NCBI GenBank assembly: GCA_045629285.1
Contig: JAZQQY010000027.1
Location: 1-27,817 of the forward strand
Length of the DNA: 27,817 nt
From: UBA1723 sp045629285
GTDB taxonomy: Bacteria > Bacteroidota > Bacteroidia > Bacteroidales > Paludibacteraceae
Direction: 5' to 3'
The first letter of the stretch is position 1. Every line of letters begins with the position of its first letter. Under the pieces are notes generated by a model. The model was not told where the DNA came from and did not search any database. It worked only from the letters and a program-made list of their open reading frames with translations. The translations under genes were made by a program, and so were the position numbers. Positions 16,064 to 23,540 of this stretch are shown here, piece after piece.

Positions 16064-16801
16064 TCACACCTCTATCGCTACATTCTGCAGCTTCTCAAAG
16101 AATGCAGTTCTGTAACTGTCGGAAATAGGAATTGAATTATTCTCTATGACAATTCTACCCTTTTCGATAATCTTGCACTTCGATGTCTGCACGATGAACG
16201 AACGATGCACACGGCAGAACTTGTTCTCTGGCAATTTCGATTCCAAACTCTTCATACATAGAAGCGAAACGATCGGATCCTTCACATTCTCGATATAGAT
16301 CTTCACGTAATCTTTCAAACCTTCGATGTAAAGGATATCTTTAATTGGGATCTGAAGCATCTTATAGTCGCTCTTCACCAATATAGTTGTTTGTTCTGGT
16401 TGCGACGGTGCTGCTGCCACAGGCACGGCTGCATCTTTCTGTACCATTCCCTGAACTTTCATGGCTACGTCAAGGAACTCATCGTAAGAAATTGGTTTCA
16501 ACAAATACCCCACAGCATTTGCCTTGTATCCTTCTATCGCAAATCTGTCATGAGCAGTAACAAAGACCACTTTCGTATCCGGAGAAAGCATCTTAGATAC
16601 CTGCAAACCAGAAAAATCCGGCATCTGAATGTCAAGAAATGCTACATCTATCTTCTCGTTTTGAATCGTAGACATGGCTTCTTCCGCACTACCATAAGTA
16701 CCTAGCAAGTTCAAAAACGGAGTTCGCTTAATATAACTCTCCGTAAGCTGCAAAGCCAATGGCTCATCATCAATAGCGATACAATTCAATTTTTGTGTCA
16801 T
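16064..16801 (-). CDS. LytTR-family response regulator
   Basis: DNA-binding response regulator of the AlgR/LytR class, 245 residues. The receiver domain (about 1-120) has the acidic pocket D11-D12, phospho-acceptor D57 in FLDIQMPDFSG, T82 in VTAHD and K102 in LLKPIS. An Ala/Pro-rich linker covers about 123-137. The LytTR DNA-binding domain (about 140-243) shows IPIKDILYIEGLKDYVKI and KFCRVHRSFIV, as in family members. The ATG overlaps the stop of the upstream kinase gene (ATGA), so the two are translated together and surely form a cognate pair. Target genes are unknown; autoregulation would be typical but no site can be assigned. Confidence 0.95.
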   Translation of the reverse strand: MTQKLNCIAIDDEPLALQLTESYIKRTPFLNLLGTYGSAEEAMSTIQNEKIDVAFLDIQMPDFSGLQVSKMLSPDTKVVFVTAHDRFAIEGYKANAVGYLLKPISYDEFLDVAMKVQGMVQKDAAVPVAAAPSQPEQTTILVKSDYKMLQIPIKDILYIEGLKDYVKIYIENVKDPIVSLLCMKSLESKLPENKFCRVHRSFIVQTSKCKIIEKGRIVIENNSIPISDSYRTAFFEKLQNVAIEV

Positions 16802-17802
16802 ACGTTATAATAGTAATTGTTATCCGTAAATTTCAATGTCAGATCCACACGGAATGTCTGACCATCATTTGTTATGTCAAGTTTATAATCGTCCTTGTAG
16901 ACGATATCCAATCTGCGTCGTAAATTCTCCAATCCGATTCCACTATCAGGATTATTGCTCTCATGATTCTGGAAATATGGGTTCGACGTGAAGAAATGAA
17001 TCTCCGTAGAATTCTTGGCAGTCAATCCAAACTCGATCACGCAATCTTTACCTGACGCTACACCATGTTTGAAGGCGTTCTCGATCAACGACGTGAATAT
17101 CAACGTCAATACCGGTGCATCAGAGTAGTCTGAAATGTCGGCATTATAAATGACATGGACATTCGGACGCATTCTCAAATAGATCAGCTGCAAATATGTC
17201 TTTATGAAGTCGTGCTCCTTCTGCACAGGCACCATTCGTCCGCCTTCACCCGATCTCTCTCCACTTAAAATATAACGAAGCAACTGAGATAGATAATGCA
17301 CCGATTGCTGGGCACGTTTTGAATCAATCTCACATAGAGCATAGATATTGTTCAAAGTGTTGAACAAAAAATGAGGATGAAGCTGCGAGCGAAGATGCTT
17401 CAACTCAATTTCTGTCTGATATTGCTCGTTCTCATTATGTTCTACATTCTTTTCCAAAAGTAATCTGCTTCTCGACACAGCAACTGAAAAAGAAGCCAAA
17501 AACATATAGACAAAGAACGTCTTGATCATTGATATTTCAGGAAAGATGATATTCATCACAAATGCCAACACAAAAGATAATGTCATGTTGACAACAGTAT
17601 AAATGACCCTAACCTTTATCAATTCATTGATATACTTTCTTGCACAAAAGAAATTGGCATAATAAACAAGCATCATGAAAAGAATGGACACAACCCCTTC
17701 CACGGAATTCAATGGCAACAACAATGCTATCAAAATCCAAAAACAAGACTGCAAAACAACCTTGCTTACCAACTCCAATGTGTTATTTTCTACGTTCATC
17801 AT
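16798..17802 (-). CDS. LytS/YpdA-like sensor histidine kinase
   Basis: Membrane histidine kinase of the His_kinase (PF06580) class, 334 residues. Four hydrophobic stretches (about 15-31, 35-52, 66-88, 93-112) form the N-terminal sensor, with no recognisable extracytoplasmic domain. A short coiled region leads to the phosphorylation motif LRSQLHPHFLFNTLNN (H144 is the likely phospho-acceptor). The ATPase domain has its N-box in SLIENAFKHG (N242) and G-box in DSGIGLENLRRRL (about 287-298). The stop overlaps the start of the LytTR regulator. It begins 24 bases after ruvC without an obvious promoter, so it is probably transcribed with ruvC. The ATG at 17802 follows AAAAAGG; a second ATG directly follows it. 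Confidence 0.94.
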   Translation of the reverse strand: MMNVENNTLELVSKVVLQSCFWILIALLLPLNSVEGVVSILFMMLVYYANFFCARKYINELIKVRVIYTVVNMTLSFVLAFVMNIIFPEISMIKTFFVYMFLASFSVAVSRSRLLLEKNVEHNENEQYQTEIELKHLRSQLHPHFLFNTLNNIYALCEIDSKRAQQSVHYLSQLLRYILSGERSGEGGRMVPVQKEHDFIKTYLQLIYLRMRPNVHVIYNADISDYSDAPVLTLIFTSLIENAFKHGVASGKDCVIEFGLTAKNSTEIHFFTSNPYFQNHESNNPDSGIGLENLRRRLDIVYKDDYKLDITNDGQTFRVDLTLKFTDNNYYYNV

Positions 17803-17826
17803 CCTTTTTCCTTATAAGTCTTCTTT

Positions 17827-18396
17827 CTATTTCCTCTTAGTCCTTTGCGCAACAACATCATCCCAACTCTTAAACTTCTTCTCTCCAACCACAGCTCTCG
17901 ACTGCCAATGATGACAGACCGCTACACCTAATGCATCTGTCGCATCCAAATGTTCGGGAAGCTGCTCTTTCTTTAATCCCAACTGAACTTGAAGCATTCC
18001 ACAAACTTGCTCCTTAGAAGCAGCTCCGTTTCCAGTTATTGCTTGTTTGACCTTCAAAGGCGCATACTCGGCAATCGGGATGTCTCTCTCCATGGCAGCA
18101 ACGATAGCTACACCTTGTGCACGCCCTAGTTTCAGCATACTCTGAACGTTCTTTCCAAAAAACTGGGCTTCAATAGCGAACTCATCAGGCAGAAACCTAT
18201 CAATCAATGCAGTAGTAAAGTCGTAGACTTTTTTCAGTTTCATGTACGTGTCGTCCTCTTTTTTCAAATCAAGGATGCCCATATCAATGAATCTCATCTT
18301 TGAGCCGACGACACTGATCACACCGTAGCCCATATACATTGTTCCTGGGTCGATGCCAAGTATGATTTTTTCTACCTTATCCTGCGGTTGAACCAT
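17827..18396 (-). CDS. ruvC: Crossover junction endodeoxyribonuclease RuvC
   Basis: Resolves Holliday junctions with RuvAB during recombinational repair; 189 residues. The four acidic catalytic residues of the RNase H-like fold are present: D16 (GIDPGTMYMGYG), E76 (FAIEAQFFGKN), and D151 and D154 (HLDATDALGVAVCHH). The signature SMLKLGRAQGVAI is also intact. A ~25-residue basic C-terminal tail (ending RTKRK) extends past the core fold. It lies four bases after the DUF4286 gene, so the two form an operon. Confidence 0.96.
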   Translation of the reverse strand: MVQPQDKVEKIILGIDPGTMYMGYGVISVVGSKMRFIDMGILDLKKEDDTYMKLKKVYDFTTALIDRFLPDEFAIEAQFFGKNVQSMLKLGRAQGVAIVAAMERDIPIAEYAPLKVKQAITGNGAASKEQVCGMLQVQLGLKKEQLPEHLDATDALGVAVCHHWQSRAVVGEKKFKSWDDVVAQRTKRK

Positions 18397-18400
18397 TATT

Positions 18401-18706
18401 TCAAATTTCTACGTCTTCCAAAACTGTGGCGAAAGACAAAACTGACGTTCCGAATTTCTGACGAAGCTTCATCACCATCGTCTTTGTATTCATCATCATC
18501 CAGCCCTCAAGTTTGTCCATATCGTCACACTCTGCCTGTAAACAATAATTCGTTGTAGCCTCATCGTCTGTATAGACAAGGCGAAGCTTCAAATCTGAAA
18601 AGAATCCATCACGTCGGAAATCAGCAACAATCTCTTTACGAAGGTACTCCAAAAACTGGGATTCTTTGTCTGTGTTTACCACATAAGTCGTGTTTAGAAG
18701 AATCAT
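18401..18706 (-). CDS. DUF4286-family small protein
   Basis: A 101-residue soluble alpha/beta protein resembling DUF4286 proteins, a Bacteroidota family of unknown function. Features seen: N-terminal strand ILLNTTYVV, a central acidic helix-rich part, and the C-terminal stretch RQKFGTSVLSFATVLEDVEI, which is the best-conserved part as I remember the family. A longer frame begins with TTG at 18715. I use the ATG at 18706 because the -7 element of its promoter ends at 18723, which leaves no room for a leader ahead of 18715. It sits directly upstream of ruvC, so a link to recombination is possible but unproven. Confidence 0.82.
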   Translation of the reverse strand: MILLNTTYVVNTDKESQFLEYLRKEIVADFRRDGFFSDLKLRLVYTDDEATTNYCLQAECDDMDKLEGWMMMNTKTMVMKLRQKFGTSVLSFATVLEDVEI

Positions 18707-18722
18707 ATTGCGCAATTTTAAG

Positions 18723-18753
18723 CAAAGTTAGATTTTTAATGTTACTTTTGCAA
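18723..18753 (-). promoter_or_regulatory. Promoter for the DUF4286-ruvC-kinase-regulator unit
   Basis: On the minus strand, TTG (18753-18751), a 20-base spacer, then TAACTTTG (18730-18723). This is a full match to the Bacteroidota promoter pattern and sits 16 bases upstream of the ATG at 18706. It overlaps the -7 element of the divergent Nudix gene. Confidence 0.72.
18743..18750 (+). promoter_or_regulatory. -7 element for the Nudix-FHA gene pair
   Basis: TACTTTTG matches TAnnTTTG and ends 24 bases before the ATG at 18775. No TTG is seen at the expected -33 distance. The element lies within the spacer of the oppositely directed DUF4286 promoter. Confidence 0.55.
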
Positions 18754-18774
18754 CAAAATAAAAGGCAAAAGAAA

Positions 18775-19302
18775 ATGGCACAAGACGAATTATTCCCTAT
18801 TATAGACGAAGACGGCAATGTCATAGGCAAAGCCACACGCCGTGAATGTCATTCAGGATCGATGTTGCTCCACCCTGTTGTCCATCTTCATGTGTTCAAC
18901 AGCAAAGGTGAACTCTACTTGCAGAAACGCTCTATGGATAAGGATATCCAACCAGGGAAATGGGATACTGCAGTAGGTGGTCATGTCGACTTTGGAGAAG
19001 AGATTGAGACTGCATTACGCAGAGAGGCTCGCGAGGAATTGGGAATTACAGAGTACGAACCAATCTGTTTTCTTCGCTATATCTGGCAAAGCGCCCGTGA
19101 AAAGGAGATGGTGAACGACTACTACTGCATCTACGACGGAGAGTTCAATATTGATCCGGTAGAGATAGACGAAGGTCGTTTCTGGAAAAGAGAAGAGATA
19201 GAATCTCAGATAAGTTCAGGAATCTTCACACCTCAATTCAGCGGAGAGTTGGAGAAGATTTCATCTTTGTGGAATGACATTTTGAAGAACAAGAAAGCAT
19301 GA
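18775..19302 (+). CDS. Nudix hydrolase, IPP-isomerase-like group
   Basis: Nudix-fold protein of 175 residues. The full Nudix box G-x5-E-x7-REUxEExGU is at residues 69-91 (GHVDFGEEIETALRREAREE, then LGI). The N-terminal DEDGNVIGKATRRECHSG and HLHVFNSKGELYLQKRS resemble the YfcD/isopentenyl-diphosphate-isomerase-like branch, which often acts on nucleoside diphosphate derivatives; the substrate is not determinable. An in-frame start lies at 18739, but it is upstream of the -7 element, so I use the ATG at 18775. The stop overlaps the next gene's start by four bases (ATGA). Confidence 0.92.
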   Translation: MAQDELFPIIDEDGNVIGKATRRECHSGSMLLHPVVHLHVFNSKGELYLQKRSMDKDIQPGKWDTAVGGHVDFGEEIETALRREAREELGITEYEPICFLRYIWQSAREKEMVNDYYCIYDGEFNIDPVEIDEGRFWKREEIESQISSGIFTPQFSGELEKISSLWNDILKNKKA

Positions 19303-19826
19303 AAAAGATACGCTGCCCAAAATGTGACAACTTCGTCTCATTTGAAGAAAAAAACATCGAAGCAGGATCAATCATCGGATTGACTTGCGAAGACTGCGGA
19401 AAGAAGTTCAAAGTGAGATTCCGCGTAAAACCGTCGACAATCGCTGCCGATGCTCTTGAGAAAAAGAACGAAGAGGCCGACGCCGACAAATACGGAACCA
19501 TCGTGGTGATTGAAAATGTGTTCTGCCATCGTCAGGAGATCCCTTTGCAGGAGGGAGAAAATGTGTTTGGCAGACGTTGCCCAGGCACCGACATCAACTG
19601 TCCTATCCAGACATCCGACATGAGCATGGACCGTATCCACTGCACAGTCATCGTAAAGGAAAAGAACGGCAGAATCACTCACTACGTGAAAGACAACGAC
19701 AGCCTTGTAGGAACTTTCGTTTCCAACGATATCCTAGCTAAGAAGGAGACTCGCATCATCGAGTCGGGAGACATCATCACTCTTGGCGCTACAAGCATGA
19801 TCTTGAAATTTGGTGAAGAAGATTGA
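19299..19826 (+). CDS. Zinc-ribbon and FHA-domain protein
   Basis: A 175-residue soluble protein with two modules. Residues 1-40 form a zinc ribbon, with CPKC at C6/C9 and CEDC at C30/C33. After a charged Glu/Lys/Asp-rich linker (about 50-64), residues 67-172 form a forkhead-associated domain, with G91-R92 in VFGRRCPG, S109 and H114 in DMSMDRIHCTV, and SGDIITLG near the end. FHA domains bind phosphothreonine peptides, so the protein is likely a phospho-dependent adaptor; no kinase or phosphatase gene is adjacent. It overlaps the Nudix stop (ATGA) and shares its transcript, ending at a bidirectional terminator. Confidence 0.88.
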   Translation: MKKIRCPKCDNFVSFEEKNIEAGSIIGLTCEDCGKKFKVRFRVKPSTIAADALEKKNEEADADKYGTIVVIENVFCHRQEIPLQEGENVFGRRCPGTDINCPIQTSDMSMDRIHCTVIVKEKNGRITHYVKDNDSLVGTFVSNDILAKKETRIIESGDIITLGATSMILKFGEED

Positions 19827-19848
19827 TTTAGAATTAGAGATAAGAAAT

Positions 19849-19888
19849 AAAAAACTGGAGACCGATTGATTTCGTTCTCCAGTTTTTT
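19849..19888. terminator. Bidirectional terminator between convergent genes
   Basis: A perfect 13-base inverted repeat AAAAAACTGGAGA / TCTCCAGTTTTTT (19849-19861 with 19876-19888, 14-base loop) gives a T tract on both strands. It serves the Nudix-FHA transcript (+) and the small exported-protein gene (-). Confidence 0.85.
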
Positions 19889-19906
19889 ATCAATAGTCAA
19901 CAATAC

Positions 19907-20332
19907 CTATTTTTTAGCTTTCTTCTTCAGCATTCCAGAACATTTGGAAACCTTCTGTCTGCAATCCTTAACCGTCACTTTATATGGTTTAGACTCAGCC
20001 TTGACATTTTCATCTGTGATGGAATCAAGTTGAGCAGATGCCTTATCCAGACGACCATTCAACTCATCCAATTTCACCTGAATCTTCCGTTCCACTCCAG
20101 GACTCATATAGTTCAAGTCGACTAACATATTATGCGTAAGTCTGATCTGTTTATCAATATCAAGCAGCTCGGAATATACATTCTTCAATATTGCATCATC
20201 TATATCATGTTGAGAAAGAGACGATGTTTCTTGAGGAATTTGGATTGAATCAGTTTCGACAAAAGTCTCTTGTCCATTACAAATAAGAGTAGAGCTAAAA
20301 ATTAGAGCGAATATTATATTAAAACATTTCAT
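19907..20332 (-). CDS. Small exported coiled-coil protein of unknown function
   Basis: I do not recognise a family. The 141-residue product starts with a signal peptide (residues 1-20, MKCFNIIFALIFSSTLICNG) with a Cys at 18 but no good lipobox, so it is probably periplasmic rather than a lipoprotein. Residues about 45-110 are heptad-like and predicted helical, with alternating charged and Leu/Ile positions (ILKNVYSELLDIDKQIRLTH, KLDELNGRLDKASAQLDSI). The C-terminus is basic with two Cys (DCRQKVSKCSGMLKKKAKK). A longer frame begins at TTG 20341; the ATG at 20332 is preferred because it starts the signal peptide directly and fits the promoter. It stands alone, with its own promoter and terminator. 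Confidence 0.72.
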   Translation of the reverse strand: MKCFNIIFALIFSSTLICNGQETFVETDSIQIPQETSSLSQHDIDDAILKNVYSELLDIDKQIRLTHNMLVDLNYMSPGVERKIQVKLDELNGRLDKASAQLDSITDENVKAESKPYKVTVKDCRQKVSKCSGMLKKKAKK

Positions 20333-20355
20333 AGCTATCAATCTTAATATTAAAT

Positions 20356-20385
20356 CAAAAATACTAGCTATTTTTTACAAAACAA
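20356..20385 (-). promoter_or_regulatory. Promoter of the small exported-protein gene
   Basis: On the minus strand, TTG (20385-20383), a 19-base spacer, then TATTTTTG (20363-20356), 23 bases before the ATG at 20332. The TTG lies at the end of the upstream gene's terminator, in its T-rich tail. Confidence 0.7.
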
Positions 20386-20416
20386 AAAGGATTTGACATT
20401 TCTGTCAAATCCTTTT
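20385..20416 (-). terminator. Terminator of the lpx / DUF4197 operon
   Basis: A perfect 14-base inverted repeat (20385-20398 with 20403-20416, loop TTTC), followed on the minus strand by TGTTTTG. It lies 20 bases past the DUF4197 stop. Confidence 0.85.
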
Positions 20417-20436
20417 ATATTTGAGAATCAATTAGA

Positions 20437-21315
20437 TTATTTATCCAACTGGCCAAATACTCTTTTTAGAAGATCACTAGTACGTTCAGCAGCATTAGAA
20501 CGGATACCTTTCTCCTTTTCAGCGATCTTAAGGAACAAACCGTCCAAAGCTCTTCCTGTAACATAGTCAGAAATATCGTCATCAACAATATCTAACTTAT
20601 CAACAGCACTTTTACCTTGTTCAGGAAGCGCTGCGTATGCAGTTTTATATGCAGTAGACTCTAATATATTACTACTATTTTTGTATTTATTGATATTTTT
20701 AGCCAATGTATTGTTGCCAGTAGCAAACTTTTTCCACAACTCAGTTGCTGTTAAATTTGCAACCTTTACATTATTCATGCTATTAGTAATAGTAGGATGG
20801 AATGCTGCCTGAAGGTCTTCCTTTGTATCAGTCTCCAACTTTACAGTAGCTGCATTTTCAGCACCGAATAGGATACTCTGTGCATCTTGAATTGTAAGGC
20901 TAGTAACTTCGTCAGCCAAAATTTTTGCAGATTTAGGAGCTGCATCTGTAGCCGCATCATTAAAAGCTTGTACCAAATTTTGTTCAAGACTATCACCCAA
21001 ACCTACGGCTGAAACTATTGCATTGCCAGCAGTAGTACTTGCTAATGCATTATAAGCCTCAAATGCTGTAACAGCTGCAGGAGGAAGTCCAATTTTTGTG
21101 GCAGCTTCAGCAATATATCCATCAGTCGATAATTTTTTCACTGCAGTTTGAACACCTAACCCTAAAGCTTCCTTCAAAGCAGAAGCAGTATCACCTTGAG
21201 ACAAATTACCCAATGTGTCGCTCAATGCACCTAGAGAATCCTCATCACAAGAAGTGAATGTAAAGGCAGCAACACCAAGTGCTAGTACTCTAGTAACAAT
21301 ACTTTTACTTATCAT
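20437..21315 (-). CDS. DUF4197-family lipoprotein
   Basis: A 292-residue lipoprotein. The N-terminus has a short hydrophobic segment ending FTFTSC, with C23 as the lipid-attached residue. The C-terminal half matches DUF4197: YVTGRALDGLFLKIAEKEKG followed by IRSNAAERTSDLLKRVFG. Function is unknown in the family. The middle is Ala/Leu/Thr-rich and probably helical, with no catalytic motif visible. It begins 14 bases after the lpxA stop and ends at a strong terminator, so it is the last gene of the lipid A operon. That position suggests a possible envelope role, by context only. Confidence 0.88.
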   Translation of the reverse strand: MISKSIVTRVLALGVAAFTFTSCDEDSLGALSDTLGNLSQGDTASALKEALGLGVQTAVKKLSTDGYIAEAATKIGLPPAAVTAFEAYNALASTTAGNAIVSAVGLGDSLEQNLVQAFNDAATDAAPKSAKILADEVTSLTIQDAQSILFGAENAATVKLETDTKEDLQAAFHPTITNSMNNVKVANLTATELWKKFATGNNTLAKNINKYKNSSNILESTAYKTAYAALPEQGKSAVDKLDIVDDDISDYVTGRALDGLFLKIAEKEKGIRSNAAERTSDLLKRVFGQLDK

Positions 21316-21329
21316 ACGCCAAATACTTA

Positions 21330-22109
21330 TTATTTAACAATACTTGGAATAATACCTCTATCACTGCTTTCCAAGAAATCAAGCACTACCTTGCGTTCCT
21401 CTGTGTCTGGTGTCGACTCCTTGATCTTTGCAATTGCCTGAGTGACATTTAATCCAGACATATACAGGATACGGTAAATATTCTGAATCTCTTCAATTTT
21501 TTCGTTTGAGAAACCACGTCTACGCAATCCTACAAGATTCAATCCACAATAAGCTAGTGGATCTCGTCCTGCCATTGCATACGGAGGAACATCCTTACCG
21601 ATTCTCGAACCTCCCTGAATCATCACATGTGAACCGATTCGTGTGAACTGATGCACCAAGGTACCACCTGAAATGATAGCCCAATCATCAACTTTCACCT
21701 CTCCAGCTAGCTGAGTAGTGTTTCCTAAGATGATATTGTCACCTACGACACAGTCGTGAGCGACATGGACATAAGCCATAATCAAGTTATTGCTACCTAC
21801 TATTGTAGTGCCTTTAGATGCAGTACCTCTGTTGATTGTGACACACTCACGGATTGTTGTGTTGTCGCCAATAACAGCTGTTGTTTTTTCCCCCTTGAAC
21901 TTCAAATCCTGAGGTATCGCTGAAATAACCGCATTAGGAAAAATTACGCAATTTTTACCGATGCGTGCACCTTCCAAGATTGTGACATTAGCCATAATCT
22001 TGGTACCGTCTCCGATTTCAACATCCTTGTCAATGTAAGTAAACGGTCCGATTTCAACATTTTTACCGATTTTAGCCTCGGGATGTATGCTTACAAATGG
22101 TTGTTCCAT
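21330..22109 (-). CDS. lpxA: Acyl-ACP--UDP-N-acetylglucosamine O-acyltransferase LpxA
   Basis: First enzyme of lipid A synthesis: 3-O-acylation of UDP-GlcNAc. 259 residues. Hexapeptide repeats of a left-handed beta-helix cover about residues 8-180 (IGKNVEIGPFTYI, IGDGTKIMANVTI and so on). The catalytic His is H118 in YVHVAHDCVVGDN. The C-terminal helical domain begins with LNLVGLRRRGFSNEKI, a typical LpxA feature. It lies 25 bases after lpxC/fabZ in the same transcript. The short gap has no promoter or terminator. Confidence 0.96.
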   Translation of the reverse strand: MEQPFVSIHPEAKIGKNVEIGPFTYIDKDVEIGDGTKIMANVTILEGARIGKNCVIFPNAVISAIPQDLKFKGEKTTAVIGDNTTIRECVTINRGTASKGTTIVGSNNLIMAYVHVAHDCVVGDNIILGNTTQLAGEVKVDDWAIISGGTLVHQFTRIGSHVMIQGGSRIGKDVPPYAMAGRDPLAYCGLNLVGLRRRGFSNEKIEEIQNIYRILYMSGLNVTQAIAKIKESTPDTEERKVVLDFLESSDRGIIPSIVK

Positions 22110-22134
22110 TCACCAAATATTTAGTACTATCTTT

Positions 22135-23520
22135 TTATTTGTTCTTAATAATCTGTGCCATAAATTCTGCCTCAGCAACGATCTGATCGCCGACAAAAGC
22201 ATAACCCTTCATCACTGCACAACCTCTTCTCAACGGAGTTAGGTAAGACACTCTGAATATCAAAGTATCACCTGGCACTACCTTATTACGGAACTTAACG
22301 TTGTCGATCTTCATGAAGTATGTAGAGTAACCATGAGGATCATCCAATGAATTCAACACGAACAAGCCACCAGCCTGAGCCATAGCCTCAACGATCAATA
22401 CACCTGGCATGACCGGCTCCTGTGGGAAGTGTCCCATGAAGAATGTTTCGTTTGAAGTCACATTCTTTACTGCAACAACGTAAGAATCAGAGATTTCAGT
22501 CACCTTATCAACCAACTGCATTGGCCAACGGTGAGGAAGGATTGTTCTGATCTTGTTGACATCCATCACTGGCTCCTTGTTAGGATCGTATGAAGGAATC
22601 TGAACCTCCTGACGCTTGATTTCCTTACGTAGTTTCTTAGTCAACTCTGCATTTGCAGTGTGACCTGGGCAAACAGCGATAACCTTACCCTTGATTGGCT
22701 TACCGATCAAAGCCAAATCACCGATCAAATCTAGCATCTTGTGACGAGCAGGTTCGTTCTCGAAACGCAAAGGCTCATTGTTCAAGTAACCGATGTTCTC
22801 TGCCTTTACATGTGGCTTACCCAAAATGTCGCAAAGACGATTTACTTCATCCTGTGAAATTGCCTCGTCGTAAACAACGATAGCGTTATCCAAATCTCCT
22901 CCCTTGATAAGATTGTTCTTTACAAGAGCCTCGATCTCCTTTACAAATACGAATGTACGGCAAGAAGCTACCTCATTCTCGTAGTCAGCGATTGAATCCA
23001 AATTAGCATACTGATTGCTCAACACTACTGATGGATATTTAACCATCACTGTCATCGAGAAATCATTGTCAGGCATGAATGTGTACTTTGTACCAGTAGC
23101 CTCATTCACAAACTCTGTCTTCTTTCTTACAACGTAGTACTCACGCTCCGCATCTAGATCTTCAAGACCTACTGCAAGAATCTCCTTCACGTATGGAGCT
23201 GCACTACCATCAAGGATAGGCATCTCAGCACCTGAAACCTCGATCATACAGTTGTCGACACCCATCGCATATAGAGCTGACATTGCGTGCTCGATTGTGC
23301 TGACCTTAACTTCACCCTTAGCAATAACTGTACCGCGGCTTGTCTCAACTACATTTTCTGCCAAAGCATCAACTTCGTTGTCTCCTTCGATATCAACACG
23401 TCTGAACTTAATACCTGTACCTGCAAGTGCCGGCTTAAATGTGGCGTTGATAGCCAAACCTGTATGCAAACCTACACCAGAAATAGAGAATTCTCCCTTT
23501 AATGTCTTCTGATTTTCCAT
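22135..23520 (-). CDS. lpxC/fabZ: Bifunctional UDP-3-O-acyl-GlcNAc deacetylase / 3-hydroxyacyl-ACP dehydratase (LpxC-FabZ fusion)
   Basis: A 461-residue fusion typical of Bacteroidota. The LpxC part (about 1-305) carries the zinc ligands H78 (TIEHAMSALYAMG), H260 and D264 (PARHKMLDLIGDLALIG) and the catalytic H287 (CPGHTANAEL); it performs the committed deacetylation of lipid A synthesis. The FabZ part (about 318-461) begins MDVNKIRTILPHRWPMQLVD and has the catalytic pair H364 in FMGHFPQEPVMPG and E378 in LIVEAMAQAGG; it dehydrates 3-hydroxyacyl-ACP in fatty acid synthesis. Fusing the two puts the competing uses of 3-hydroxyacyl-ACP under one gene. It starts 20 bases after lpxD. Confidence 0.96.
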   Translation of the reverse strand: MENQKTLKGEFSISGVGLHTGLAINATFKPALAGTGIKFRRVDIEGDNEVDALAENVVETSRGTVIAKGEVKVSTIEHAMSALYAMGVDNCMIEVSGAEMPILDGSAAPYVKEILAVGLEDLDAEREYYVVRKKTEFVNEATGTKYTFMPDNDFSMTVMVKYPSVVLSNQYANLDSIADYENEVASCRTFVFVKEIEALVKNNLIKGGDLDNAIVVYDEAISQDEVNRLCDILGKPHVKAENIGYLNNEPLRFENEPARHKMLDLIGDLALIGKPIKGKVIAVCPGHTANAELTKKLRKEIKRQEVQIPSYDPNKEPVMDVNKIRTILPHRWPMQLVDKVTEISDSYVVAVKNVTSNETFFMGHFPQEPVMPGVLIVEAMAQAGGLFVLNSLDDPHGYSTYFMKIDNVKFRNKVVPGDTLIFRVSYLTPLRRGCAVMKGYAFVGDQIVAEAEFMAQIIKNK

Positions 23521-23540
23521 TTTTTACTTTTTCTCAGTTA

